Made by a program: the position numbers and the translations under genes. 64,000 nt of DNA, from assembly GCF_041537925.1 (NCBI RefSeq), contig NZ_JBGOSH010000002.1, forward strand, positions 434,001-498,000, given 5' to 3'. Below are positions 33,389 through 42,313 of the stretch, piece after piece. The notes beneath the pieces are model-generated. The model ran no database searches. It saw nothing but the letters and a program-made list of their open reading frames with translations, and was not told the origin of the DNA. Position 1 is the stretch's first letter. Each line of letters starts with the position of its first letter. The DNA is from Ruegeria_C sp041537925 (lineage in GTDB: Bacteria > Pseudomonadota > Alphaproteobacteria > Rhodobacterales > Rhodobacteraceae).

Positions 33389-35350
33389 ATGACTTCTGTC
33401 CGCTTCCGCCTGCTGATCCTGGCCCTTGCGCCCATGGTCCTGCTGATGCCGCTGCTGCTTTTTCTGGGCATGACGCGGTGGACGGCGGATTATGACGAGG
33501 TGCTGATTGCAAATGTCGAAAGCGACCTGCGCATTGCGGAACAATATCTGTCACGTCTGATGGTCGAGACCGGGGATGAACTGCAGGCGGTTGCCGGTTC
33601 AGTGGAGTTCGCCGAGACGCGGATGACGGGGTTTGACGCATTCTTTGAGAAAAAGCGAGCGGAACTGGAACTGGACTTTCTCTACTATCTGCCGCCTGCC
33701 AAAGCGACCGGGACGTGGCCGGTGATTGAGAGCGCGGCCAAGGGACAGGGACAGACCGCAGTCGATATCTTTTCGGGCGCGGCGCTAGGCGCAATATCGC
33801 CCCAGCTCGCCGACCGCGCCCGCCTGCCTCTTATCGAGACCGAGGCAGCCGTACCCACGGACCGCACGGTCGAGGATCGTGGGATGGTCATTCATTCCGC
33901 CACTCCCGTTCGCCTGCCGGGCCGCGACGGGGTGTTGGTGGGGGGCATCCTGCTGAACCGCAACCTGGGCTTCATCGATACGATCAACGCGCTTGTCTAT
34001 CAGGACGCGGTGGCGGGCGGGTCACGGCAGGGCACCGCAACCCTGTTTCTGGAAGATGTGCGCGTGTCGACCAATGTGCGCCTGTTCGAAGATGTCCGCG
34101 CCCTGGGCACCCGCGTGTCGGCGGCGGTCCGGGGACAGGTGCTGGGACAAGGGCAGACCTGGCTCGACCGCGCATTTGTGGTGAACGACTGGTATATCTC
34201 GGGCTACCTGCCCTTGACCGACAGTTTCGGAGACTATGTCGGTATGCTCTATGTCGGTGTGCTGGAAGAGCCGTTCACCATCGCCAAGCGCAACGCCTTC
34301 CTTGCCATTCTCGGGGCGTTCATGGCGGTGCTGCTCTTGTCCGCGCCGGTATTCCTACGGCTTGCCAAGGGCATCTTTGCGCCACTTGAACGTATGACAC
34401 GTACCATGAACCAGGTGCAGCGCGGCAACCTGTCGGCGCGCAACGGCCAGGTTGGCGGCGGCGGAGAGATCGGAGAAGTGGCAGGCCATCTCGATGATCT
34501 GCTGGACCAGATACAGGAGCGGGACCGGACATTGAGGTCGTGGAACGAGGAGTTGAACGTGCGCGTCGATCAGCGCACAGCTGAGTTGCAGCGCGCCAAT
34601 GAAAAGCTCGAAGAAACGTTCCGCCAGTTAGTGATGAGCGAAAAGCTGGCTTCGATCGGTGAGATCACCGCCGGTGTCGCGCATGAGATCAACAACCCTG
34701 TCGCCGTCATTCAGGGCAATATGGACGTGATCCGCGACAGTCTGGGGGATGCCGCCGAGACAATCCGGACTGAACTTGGTTTGGTCGACCGGCAGATTGC
34801 CCGCATCCGAACTATTGTGGGCAAACTGTTGCAATTTGCCCGCCCGGGCGATTTTGCCGACCTTGAACAGACGGTGCCGGTGAACCCGGTCATCACCGAT
34901 TGCCTGGTGCTGGTCAATCACGTCATTTCTCACGGCGATTTCCGGGTCCAAACGCAGTTGGGGACCGAATTGGCGGTCCGCATCGACCCCGGCGAATTAC
35001 AGCAAGTCCTGATCAACCTGATCTTGAACGCGGTTCAGGCCATGGGCGAGCGCGGCGTGTTGACCCTCGAGACCACAGATGCCGAACAGGATGGGGTCGA
35101 TGGCGTCTGCATCGTCGTATCTGATACCGGGCCAGGCATCGCACCCGAAGATGTCGATGATGTCTTTGCCCCTTTCTACACCACCAAGCAGGCCGAGGGG
35201 ACGGGTCTGGGCCTGTCGATTTCGCAAACCCTGATACAGCGGGCTGGCGGCCTGATCACGGCGCACAACCGACCGGGCGGCGGTGCCCGGTTCGAAGTCT
35301 GGTTGCCAGCGGCAACCGCAAAGGCAGCCGCGCTACAACAAGCAGTCTAG
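33389..35350 (+). CDS. Membrane sensor histidine kinase (double-Cache, HAMP, HATPase)
   Basis: 653 residues. One N-terminal membrane span (near 8-28), a periplasmic Cache-like sensor (about 35-300), a second span (about 300-325), HAMP with RMTRTMNQVQRGNLSAR and a coiled coil follow. The H-box is MSEKLASIGEITAGVAHEINNP with H432. The N-box is LINLILNAVQAM and the G-boxes include DTGPGIAPEDVDDVFAPFYTTK and GTGLGLSIS. It resembles DctB-type kinases that pair with NtrC-like regulators. The only orphan regulator nearby is 16886-18235 at the other end of the island, so the two are likely partners sensing formate or a related carboxylate. Confidence 0.9.
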   Translation: MTSVRFRLLILALAPMVLLMPLLLFLGMTRWTADYDEVLIANVESDLRIAEQYLSRLMVETGDELQAVAGSVEFAETRMTGFDAFFEKKRAELELDFLYYLPPAKATGTWPVIESAAKGQGQTAVDIFSGAALGAISPQLADRARLPLIETEAAVPTDRTVEDRGMVIHSATPVRLPGRDGVLVGGILLNRNLGFIDTINALVYQDAVAGGSRQGTATLFLEDVRVSTNVRLFEDVRALGTRVSAAVRGQVLGQGQTWLDRAFVVNDWYISGYLPLTDSFGDYVGMLYVGVLEEPFTIAKRNAFLAILGAFMAVLLLSAPVFLRLAKGIFAPLERMTRTMNQVQRGNLSARNGQVGGGGEIGEVAGHLDDLLDQIQERDRTLRSWNEELNVRVDQRTAELQRANEKLEETFRQLVMSEKLASIGEITAGVAHEINNPVAVIQGNMDVIRDSLGDAAETIRTELGLVDRQIARIRTIVGKLLQFARPGDFADLEQTVPVNPVITDCLVLVNHVISHGDFRVQTQLGTELAVRIDPGELQQVLINLILNAVQAMGERGVLTLETTDAEQDGVDGVCIVVSDTGPGIAPEDVDDVFAPFYTTKQAEGTGLGLSISQTLIQRAGGLITAHNRPGGGARFEVWLPAATAKAAALQQAV

Positions 35351-35666
35351 GTGATAGATCCCAAGCTTTGTTGAGGGTGCGAGCCACTCATTGGAATGGC
35401 AGGGAGCCTTATGTGACAAGTATGTCATGGCAGCACCATGTGCTGTCATCCCGTTGGTGATCTGCAACGAATTTATTGCCCAGTAGACACTTATGCCGCC
35501 AAAGAGCCGTTACAGCGCGGGAGACCGGGGCCGAGGAGCAACCCTTGCGACCGAAACAAAATTGGTACGAAGGCTCCTCCTACGGGCACCCTGCCGAAGA
35601 ACAAGTGATCCTGTGACCCAAAGTATCTTGAAGATGCGGGTCGCAGTTTCAGTTCATGGATATCCG
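35351..35666. other. Intergenic stretch between kinase and sugar locus
   Basis: About 315 bases with no recognisable gene. It separates the formate dehydrogenase island from the decayed carbohydrate locus. No terminator with a clear stem and T run was found. Confidence 0.5.
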
Positions 35667-36830
35667 TCAAGGTAGCGTTTGAAGGGGTTCCCACGCGGCA
35701 ACACCTGCTGATGAGCGCAGACAGGCATCGATGAAGGCCATGCCGTGGACGCCCTCCTCCAAGGTGGTGAGCAGAAATTCCGGCGCTGGATCGAGACCGC
35801 CCCGATGTGCTCGGATTGCTTGAGCAGCCGAGGCATAGATTGTTGCGAAGGCTTCCAGATACCCTTCGGGATGACCGCCCGGCACCCGCGTAACAGCGTT
35901 GGCGGCGCGATTGGCCCCTGCCCCGCCGCGGGTCAGCAATTGTTTGGGTTCTCCGAAAGGGGTGAACCACAGCCGGTTGGGGTCTTCCTGCTGCCACTCC
36001 AGACCGCCCTTGTCTCCATAGGCCCGTATCGATAACCCGTTTTCGTTGCCCGGTGACACCTGGCTGGCCCATAACATACCCTTGGCGCCACTTGGGTATC
36101 GCATCAGAACGGCCGCGTTGTCATCCACCTGGCGTCCGGGAACAAAGGCGGTCAAATCGGCAGCCACCTGTCCCGCACGCTGCCCGGTGACAAAACAGGC
36201 CAGTTGATAGGCATGGGTGCCGATATCCCCCAAGGCCCCTGCCGCGCCCGATTTCGATGGGTCGGTGCGCCAGGCGGCCTGTTTGTTGGCTTCATCTACC
36301 GGCTTGGTCAGCCAGTCCTGCACATATTCCACCTGGACGTGGCGCAAGGTTCCGATTGCACCCTGAGCGATCATTTCGCGTGCCTGACGGACCATCGGCG
36401 CGCCGGGATAGTTTTGAGTCAGAACGAACAGGGCGTCGGCATTCGACTGTTCATCCAAGAAGTCCCGCGCGGCCTGCAGCGATGTGGTCAACGGCTTGTC
36501 GCAAATGACATGGATACCTGCCTTCAAAAAGGCCCGCGCCACGGGCAGGTGCATATGATTGGGCGTCACGATCGAGACGGCTTCGATCCCGTCGGGGCGT
36601 GCGGCCTCGGTGCGGGCCATTTCTTCGAAACTGCCATAACTGCGTTCGGCTGAAACCCCTAGCGCCGCGCCGGACCTTCTGGCCCGTTCTGGGTCCGACG
36701 AAAATGCTCCGGCAAGCAGGTCGTACTGCCCGTCCAACCGGGCGGCGATGCGATGAACGCCCCCGATGAACGCACCCTCGCCGCCGCCGACCATGCCCCA
36801 GCGGATGGGTGATTTGTAGCTTCCACTCAT
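35667..36830 (-). CDS. Gfo/Idh/MocA-family NAD(P)-dependent dehydrogenase
   Basis: 387 residues. The Rossmann motif is IRWGMVGGGEGAFIGGVHR near residue 8 and the family motif CDKPLTTSLQAARDFLDE near 110, with the catalytic Lys in CDKP. Conserved DIGTHAYQLACFVTG lies near 200. It oxidises sugars or sugar-like polyols in the cytoplasm. It overlaps the upstream isomerase-like gene by ATGA and is the last gene of the carbohydrate locus. The substrate (for example an inositol or keto-sugar) cannot be set. Confidence 0.9.
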   Translation of the reverse strand: MSGSYKSPIRWGMVGGGEGAFIGGVHRIAARLDGQYDLLAGAFSSDPERARRSGAALGVSAERSYGSFEEMARTEAARPDGIEAVSIVTPNHMHLPVARAFLKAGIHVICDKPLTTSLQAARDFLDEQSNADALFVLTQNYPGAPMVRQAREMIAQGAIGTLRHVQVEYVQDWLTKPVDEANKQAAWRTDPSKSGAAGALGDIGTHAYQLACFVTGQRAGQVAADLTAFVPGRQVDDNAAVLMRYPSGAKGMLWASQVSPGNENGLSIRAYGDKGGLEWQQEDPNRLWFTPFGEPKQLLTRGGAGANRAANAVTRVPGGHPEGYLEAFATIYASAAQAIRAHRGGLDPAPEFLLTTLEEGVHGMAFIDACLRSSAGVAAWEPLQTLP

Positions 36831-37888
36831 CGCGCGATCCCCAGCATGGATTTCAATATGGCCGGATTGCCGTCACCCCCGACGAAATCGTCGAACGCCT
36901 TGTCGGTAACATGGATGATGTGATCGCGGATAAAGGGCGCGCCTTCGGCGGCACCGGTTTCGGGGTGTTTCAGGCAGCACTCCCATTCCAGAACTGCCCA
37001 GCCGTCATATCCATGGGTGGCGAGCCGCGAAAATATCCCGGTGAAATCCACCTGCCCATCCCCCAGCGACCGAAACCGTCCGGCCCGGTTCAGCCAGGGC
37101 TGATAGCCCGAATAGACCCCCTGCCGCGCGTCCGGATTGAATTCGGCATCCTTGACGTGAAAGGCGCTGATCCGGTCGTGGTAGAGGTCGATGAACCCCA
37201 GGTAGTCCAACTGTTGCAGCAGGAAATGCGACGGGTCGTAGTTGATGGTGCAGCGTTTGTGGCCGTCCAGCGCGTCCAGAAACATCTCGAACGTGGCGCC
37301 ATCAAAAACGTCCTCTCCGGGATGCAGCTCATAGGCAACATCAACCCCCTGATCTTCGTAAGCGTTCAGGATTGTTGTCCAGCGGCGTGCTAGCTCGCCA
37401 AAGGCTTCCTCGATCAGCCCCGAGGGGCGCTGCGGCCACGGATAAAGAAACGGAAAGGCCAGCGACCCGGTGAACGAGGCCGAGACCTCCAGCCCCAGAT
37501 TGCGCGAGGCTGTCGCCGCCTTAAGCATCTGCTGCACCGCCCATGCCTGCCGTGCGGCGGGATTGCCCGCAACCTCCTGCGGCGCGAACGCGTCGAACTG
37601 GGTGTCATAAGCAGGATGCACCGCAACCAGTTGCCCCAGCAGGTGGGTCGCCAATTCGGTTATCTGCACGCCGTTCTCGGCGCATATACCAACAACCTCG
37701 TCACAATACTCCCTGCTTTCGGCAGCGCGGTCTAGATCGAATAACCGCGTGTCCCAAGCTGGGATCTGCACGCCCTCATAGCCAAGCTCACGCGCCCATT
37801 TCGTGATCGTGCCCAGCGAGTTGAATGGGGCCTCGTCCCCCGCAAACTGCGCTAGAAAAATCGCAGGTCCTTTGATCGCACCCGGCAT
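36827..37888 (-). CDS. Sugar phosphate isomerase/epimerase-like TIM-barrel protein
   Basis: 353 residues of the AP_endonuc_2/xylose isomerase-like family. It includes FNSLGTITKWARELGYEGVQIPAWD near 22, YELHPGEDVFDG near 195, INYDPSHFLLQQLDYLGFID near 230 and VLEWECCLKHPETGAAEGAPF near 310. Metal-binding Glu/His/Asp residues appear preserved. It starts after AGGAGG. Its partner dehydrogenase follows with overlapping stop/start codons. Probably an isomerisation step on the same sugar acid or polyol. Confidence 0.88.
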   Translation of the reverse strand: MPGAIKGPAIFLAQFAGDEAPFNSLGTITKWARELGYEGVQIPAWDTRLFDLDRAAESREYCDEVVGICAENGVQITELATHLLGQLVAVHPAYDTQFDAFAPQEVAGNPAARQAWAVQQMLKAATASRNLGLEVSASFTGSLAFPFLYPWPQRPSGLIEEAFGELARRWTTILNAYEDQGVDVAYELHPGEDVFDGATFEMFLDALDGHKRCTINYDPSHFLLQQLDYLGFIDLYHDRISAFHVKDAEFNPDARQGVYSGYQPWLNRAGRFRSLGDGQVDFTGIFSRLATHGYDGWAVLEWECCLKHPETGAAEGAPFIRDHIIHVTDKAFDDFVGGDGNPAILKSMLGIAR

Positions 37889-37952
37889 GTGTGCCTCCTT
37901 TTATTATTCGGGTTTGCGAGGCCCCGCCCTGGGGCCCGGTCGATTCAGATGG

Positions 37953-39154
37953 TTACTTGCCGCGCCAACGCTCGGGGTAGCCTGGCATCCTTTCGCAACC
38001 GCAAGCGGCGTAGTGCAGCGGTGGTATCGCAGGGTTCAAGAAGTCAGCCAGATTGTCGTTGGCAGTCGCGGGCTGCGGCAGGTTCCACTCCGACCCAGGG
38101 ATAGCTTCGCTGTCCAGAGCCTTCAACGCCGCCAGGATCGGCGTGCGCCATTGATTGGTCGGGTAGGGCGTCGCGATGGTGCTCATGCCGATCTCTTGCC
38201 ATTTCTGGAGGAAGTCATGCTGGTCCTCACCCGTGACGATCGGCACATCCGGCCCCCAATCCTCAAAGGCTTCAATGGCCGCACCCAAGATGTTCAGCCC
38301 TGCCTCTTCCAGAATGCGCTTGGCGGCGGAATAGCGGGTTTCCAGAACATCTACGCCGTGCAGAATACGCAGCATCAGAACGTCCGAGCCTTCGGGGGCG
38401 TTGGCTGCGATGAACTCGCCGGACTGATTCCGAACCCGTTGCCACCGACCGGCTTGATGAAGGTCACTGGGCAGTCAGTATTCACACTGCGGTCGAAAAC
38501 AATGGCGGGAAGTTGTTCGCAGGCACTCTCGACCGCCCGTGTCAGCGCGGCCGTGGTGTTCGGTGAAACGATCAGCGCGTCGCAGGTGCCACCGGCCAGC
38601 AGGTCCTCGAGATCGGCGATCTGCTTGTCGTCCAAACCTTCGGCATCCATCACGATGACATGAATGTTCAGCGAAAGCTCCTTGGCGATCTCGACCATCT
38701 GCTGCTGCGTGACGTCAAGTTCTCCCACCCGTGTATCGGGGCCAAACCGGTGGTGGTCTTCGAACAGGGCCAGAACCTTCTGCGTTTCTCGCCGCATCCG
38801 GTCGGCATCCAAAACTCCCGAGCAGCGCACAGGCTCGCACCCCAGAAAGATGTTCTGAGCCACGGTGCGGTCCGGTCGCAGAGAAAACTCCTGATAGATC
38901 ACGCTGACACCCTGTGCGAGCAACTCGAGCAGATGGTGGAACGCAACCCGTTCACCGCGCAGATAGATATCGCCTTTGTCTGCCTGGGAGACGCCCGACA
39001 GAACCTTCATCAGTGTGGACTTCCCCGCCCCGATTTTGCCAGACAGCGCGTGCACCTCGGCTGCGCGCACTGTGAAACTGACACGATCCAGCGCTTTGAT
39101 GTCTGGGAACTCCTTTGTGACAACTTTCATTTCAAAGACGATATCGCCGCTCAT
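37953..39154 (-). pseudogene. ABC ATPase / sugar-binding-protein fusion remnant with frameshift
   Basis: The first about 165 residues are the N-terminal half of an RbsA-like sugar ABC ATPase (Walker A altered to GKIGAGKST, then VTQQQMVEIAKELSLN). At VIVMD (near 38645-38670) the frame changes seamlessly into a periplasmic sugar-binding protein (GLDDKQIADLEDLLAGG). A one-base loss near 38421-38425 then shifts the frame. The reading continues correctly as GEFIAANAPEGSDVLMLRILHG in the 37953-38375 frame. The Walker B glutamate, second ATPase domain, permease and binding-protein N-terminus with signal peptide are gone. ATG 39154 still overlaps the upstream gene by ATGA. A non-functional deletion product. 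Confidence 0.85.
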
Positions 39155-39999
39155 GCCTGCTCCCACGTGTCTTGGATGAGACGCGCACTGTCACGGAACT
39201 GCGTTGTATAGTTGTCGAACATCGGTCGCCAGATTCGTGTGGCGGCCGCAATCTCGGGTACGCCAGCGCCGCTAGCCTCCATCAACACCCAATCGTCGAA
39301 GCCCGTTGCCTTGACCACCATAAAGACCGATGGGCAATCAATCTGAACAGTGACTGCTATTCCCCGGTCATTCTCGGACACGAGGAGCACATTGATCCGT
39401 CCTGCCAGCGCCCGGAATGCGCCGACCGGATCCTTTTCTTCGATATGGGGACAAAACGTGTCGAACATGGTCCCGAAGGTGGGATGCCCGACCATATCGC
39501 AAAATTGCGCGGCCTGTTCAGCCGCGTTAAGAAAATGCGTCTCGAACCAGTTGAGGAGCTCACGGGCAAGCGGAATACCCCGTTCCGCCACCTTCTCAGC
39601 CATCATGTAGTGCGCTTCAGTCCCGCGCTGCCATTCGTCTGTGGTCGGACCTTTGCCGGTAAACTGCCCAATTGGCGCGTGAAACGGCCCGCCGATGATC
39701 CGGGCACCCAAGGCTGTTGTACAGTCTAGAATCCCGTCCAGATGCGCAATACCGCGCGTCCGGATTGCCGGGTCCGCACTGGTTGGGTCTGCACCCGGGT
39801 CCGGGACAATGGCGGTGCAGGCCCGCTCCAACCCTATTGCATCCAACTGCGCGCCCAGCCATCCATAGTTGTTGGGGGAGCCATCCTGAACGGCAATTTC
39901 AATGCCGTCATAACCCTCTTGTGAGGCCAGACGGCAATGTTCCAGATTTGCCACTTCGATCAGTCCGCCTACACAAAGCAGGTTTACACCCAGCTTCAT
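39151..39999 (-). CDS. TIM-barrel sugar isomerase/epimerase (hydroxypyruvate isomerase-like)
   Basis: 282 residues of the AP_endonuc_2 family: KLGVNLLCVGGLIEVANLEHCRLASQEGYDGIEIAVQDGSP, then GGPFHAPIGQFTG near 108 and MFDTFCPHIEEKDPVGAFRAL near 185. The ATG follows AGGGAGGA. It is first gene of the leftward carbohydrate locus and lies next to the twin LacI operators. Still open, but it probably lost its physiological context when the transporter collapsed. Confidence 0.83.
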   Translation of the reverse strand: MKLGVNLLCVGGLIEVANLEHCRLASQEGYDGIEIAVQDGSPNNYGWLGAQLDAIGLERACTAIVPDPGADPTSADPAIRTRGIAHLDGILDCTTALGARIIGGPFHAPIGQFTGKGPTTDEWQRGTEAHYMMAEKVAERGIPLARELLNWFETHFLNAAEQAAQFCDMVGHPTFGTMFDTFCPHIEEKDPVGAFRALAGRINVLLVSENDRGIAVTVQIDCPSVFMVVKATGFDDWVLMEASGAGVPEIAAATRIWRPMFDNYTTQFRDSARLIQDTWEQA

Positions 40000-40035
40000 T
40001 TATCCTCCCTAGGATGGCACCACATTCGGATTTTA

Positions 40036-40070
40036 TGTAATCGTTTACACTTTTTATGTAAACCATTACA
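40036..40070. promoter_or_regulatory. Twin LacI-type operators
   Basis: Two similar palindromic sites, TGTAATCGTTTACA (40036-40049) and TGTAAACCATTACA (40057-40070). The start-to-start spacing is 21 bases, two helical turns. The first is symmetric except one pair and has the central CG typical of LacI/GalR operators. They lie between the isomerase start at 39999 and the LacI pseudogene. The spacing suggests cooperative binding before the regulator decayed. Confidence 0.7.
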
Positions 40071-40079
40071 TTTGCCATC

Positions 40080-41121
40080 TTGCCCTGTTACAATCAGGTC
40101 ACGAAGACCAGACAGTCGCAGAAAAAACCTGCCGTAAGAGACGTGACTCGGGTGGCAGGTATATCGACCGCAACCGTCAGCCGTGCCCTGCAATCACCGA
40201 ATATCGTTTCGAAAAAAAACTCGCAAAGCCGTGTTCGATGCGGTTTTTGAGACCGGCCATAGCGTCAATACCGCCGCGCAAATGTTGCGGCGCAATCGGG
40301 CCGGAACCGTTCTTGTCATCTTGCCCGACATCGCAAATCCGTTCTTTTCCAAAATCCTATCTGGAATCGACAAGGTGGCCACCCAGGCAAACCTGACGAT
40401 CCTGATTGGCAACACCAGTGACGAAAATGAAAGATTTTCCAATATCCTGAAAAATTTACGTAACGGTCGCGCGGATGGCGCTCTTCTTCTGAACGTCCGC
40501 GCGCGCCCGACGGACCTTCTGCCTGACGGAGTTCCAATCTTGTCTATCTCCGAGCGGATCGATAATAGCGCCATTCCATACGTCGGTACCGACAATGTAA
40601 AAGCAGCCTATGATGCCACCACCTATCTATTGTCGCTAGGGCACAGGTCGATCGTTCATGTCACCGGCCCGCAAGGTAATTCGCTAACCAAAGACCGGCA
40701 TGACGATTACGCCGCTGCGATGAGGGATCCAGGACTTGATGACAAATCCGCCGCGGTTGCTGGTGGCTCTGCCTTTCGGGACGGCAAGCGGGCGGCAGAT
40801 ATTTTGCTGGCAGAGCACCAAAGCTCCACCGCAGCATTCTGCGCAAATGACGAATCTGCCATGGGCGTCATACGGGGTTTGCATGAGGCCGGTGTGGACA
40901 TTCCGGGAGAATACTCAGAGATGGGGTTCGACGAAGTCCCCTTCGCGGCCATTTTTCAACCCGAGCTTACAACTGTGCACCAGGCGCGAAACCTGATCGG
41001 GAAACCGGCAATGGAAACCTTGCTGGCCTAGTTGGGGAACAACCCGGCCCCAGCCGCCCCGGCATTCCTTGCTCATGAGATCGTCACCAGACAAAGCACC
41101 GCAAAGTTGATTGAGTCGTAG
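40080..41121 (+). pseudogene. LacI-family regulator, frameshifted and prematurely stopped
   Basis: The DNA-binding helix-turn-helix (KPAVRDVTRVAGISTATVSRAL) is encoded at about 40125-40211. It is separated from the ligand domain by a +1 shift in a run of eight A (40212-40219). The ligand domain continues at 40219 (TRKAVFDAVFETGHSVNTAAQML...DESAMGVIRGLHEAG). A TAG at 41029-41031 interrupts it. The same frame then continues with a canonical LacI tail (PAFLAHEIVTRQSTAKLIES) to the true stop at 41119-41121. No in-frame ATG precedes the helix-turn-helix; only TTG 40080 is available. At least two, perhaps three lesions. Confidence 0.85.
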
Positions 41122-41240
41122 CATAGTTGTCGGCGCGTTGAGTGAATTGAAACCATGTGGTTCAAACGAACGTTATGCTCGGGACTATTCCAACCTGTTC
41201 CTGAGAAGCGAAGACACTGAGTGCGCACATCTAAGGCCGC

Positions 41241-42143
41241 CTAACGCAGCATCACCTGACTCCTGGCAACAATGTGGTCTACGAAAAGGCGAACCTTTGG
41301 GTCTTGCAACTTCTTGTGCGGGTATATGCACCCAAAGATCGTTGACAGCGGCGGGGCAGCAGGCAGAACCTCGACCAGACGCCCGTTCGACATATGCTCC
41401 GATACATCAAACCGTGGCTTGTTGACGATGCCTCGGCCCGCAAGTGCCCAGTCTGTCAGGACGTCGCCATCATCAGCATCGAACTTGCCGCGCACGTCAA
41501 GCTTGATTGGTCCGGATTCCGGGTTCAGCGTCCAGAAATACTCCGGCGATCGCGGGTACCGCAACAGCAGGCAGTTATGTTTCAGATGCAGCAGATCCTC
41601 TGGCGCTTCAGGCGTGCCGAATTCCGAAAGATAGTTTGGGGAGGCACACAGAACCCGCTCGCAATCCGCGATCTTGCGCAGTTTCATGTTTGAGTCCTGC
41701 GGTTGACCGACAAAGAACGCGACATCCAAACCATCAGCCAGCATATCTACTTTGCGGTCCGACAGCCGCATTCTAACCTCGGTTTCGGGGTAGGTATCGA
41801 CAAAATCCGGAACGAGCGGAGCAACTATTCTGCGGCCCACACCCAGCGGAGCGGTGACCCGAATTGCGCCCTTTGGCTTGTCCGAGAAATTGGCAACTTT
41901 CGCCTCTGCCGTTTCGAGGGCGGACAGCACGCTTTTGGCTTCGTCATAGAAAACCGTACCTACCTCGGTGGGCGTGATCGACCGGGTGGTTCTGTTGAAT
42001 AGCCGCACCCCAAGTCGCCTCTCAAGTTCCTTTATTCGTTTGCTCGCGACGGCAGGCGTCAGCCTGAGGTCGCGCCCGCCCGAGGTGATGCTACCAAGCT
42101 CGACCACCCTGACAAAGACGCGAAGGCTTTCTACATACGACAT
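41241..42143 (-). CDS. LysR-family regulator divergent from xdhABC
   Basis: 300 residues. The N-terminal winged helix (SITSGGRDLRLTPAVASKRIKELERRLGVRLFNRTTRS) is followed by a LysR substrate domain. It is divergent from xdhA across 170 bases that contain a perfect palindrome, so it is the likely regulator of xanthine dehydrogenase. It is strongly similar to the second LysR at 60484-61416, sharing phrases such as PLGVGRR and DDGDVLTDWALAG. The effector is probably a purine or urate-derived compound. Confidence 0.88.
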   Translation of the reverse strand: MSYVESLRVFVRVVELGSITSGGRDLRLTPAVASKRIKELERRLGVRLFNRTTRSITPTEVGTVFYDEAKSVLSALETAEAKVANFSDKPKGAIRVTAPLGVGRRIVAPLVPDFVDTYPETEVRMRLSDRKVDMLADGLDVAFFVGQPQDSNMKLRKIADCERVLCASPNYLSEFGTPEAPEDLLHLKHNCLLLRYPRSPEYFWTLNPESGPIKLDVRGKFDADDGDVLTDWALAGRGIVNKPRFDVSEHMSNGRLVEVLPAAPPLSTIFGCIYPHKKLQDPKVRLFVDHIVARSQVMLR

Positions 42144-42198
42144 TTTTTCCCACCTTTCGCGTACTCAACACAGGCAGTTTGCGCTCATGCGACCCTAT

Positions 42199-42217
42199 TT
42201 TCAACGAAACGTTGAAA
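42199..42217. promoter_or_regulatory. Perfect 8-3-8 palindrome upstream of xdhA
   Basis: TTTCAACG-AAA-CGTTGAAA lies between the LysR gene and xdhA, about 55 bases from the LysR start and 97 from xdhA. It contains a T-N11-A element expected of LysR recognition sites. It is the best candidate operator for the divergent regulator. Confidence 0.6.
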
Positions 42218-42313
42218 GTATTTGCCGTTTGCGGCCATTTTTTACCGTAATGCGCCGCGTTAGAGTGTCCGGGACTCGACGTTTGGCAACCACGGCACCG
42301 GGAAACGACGCAA

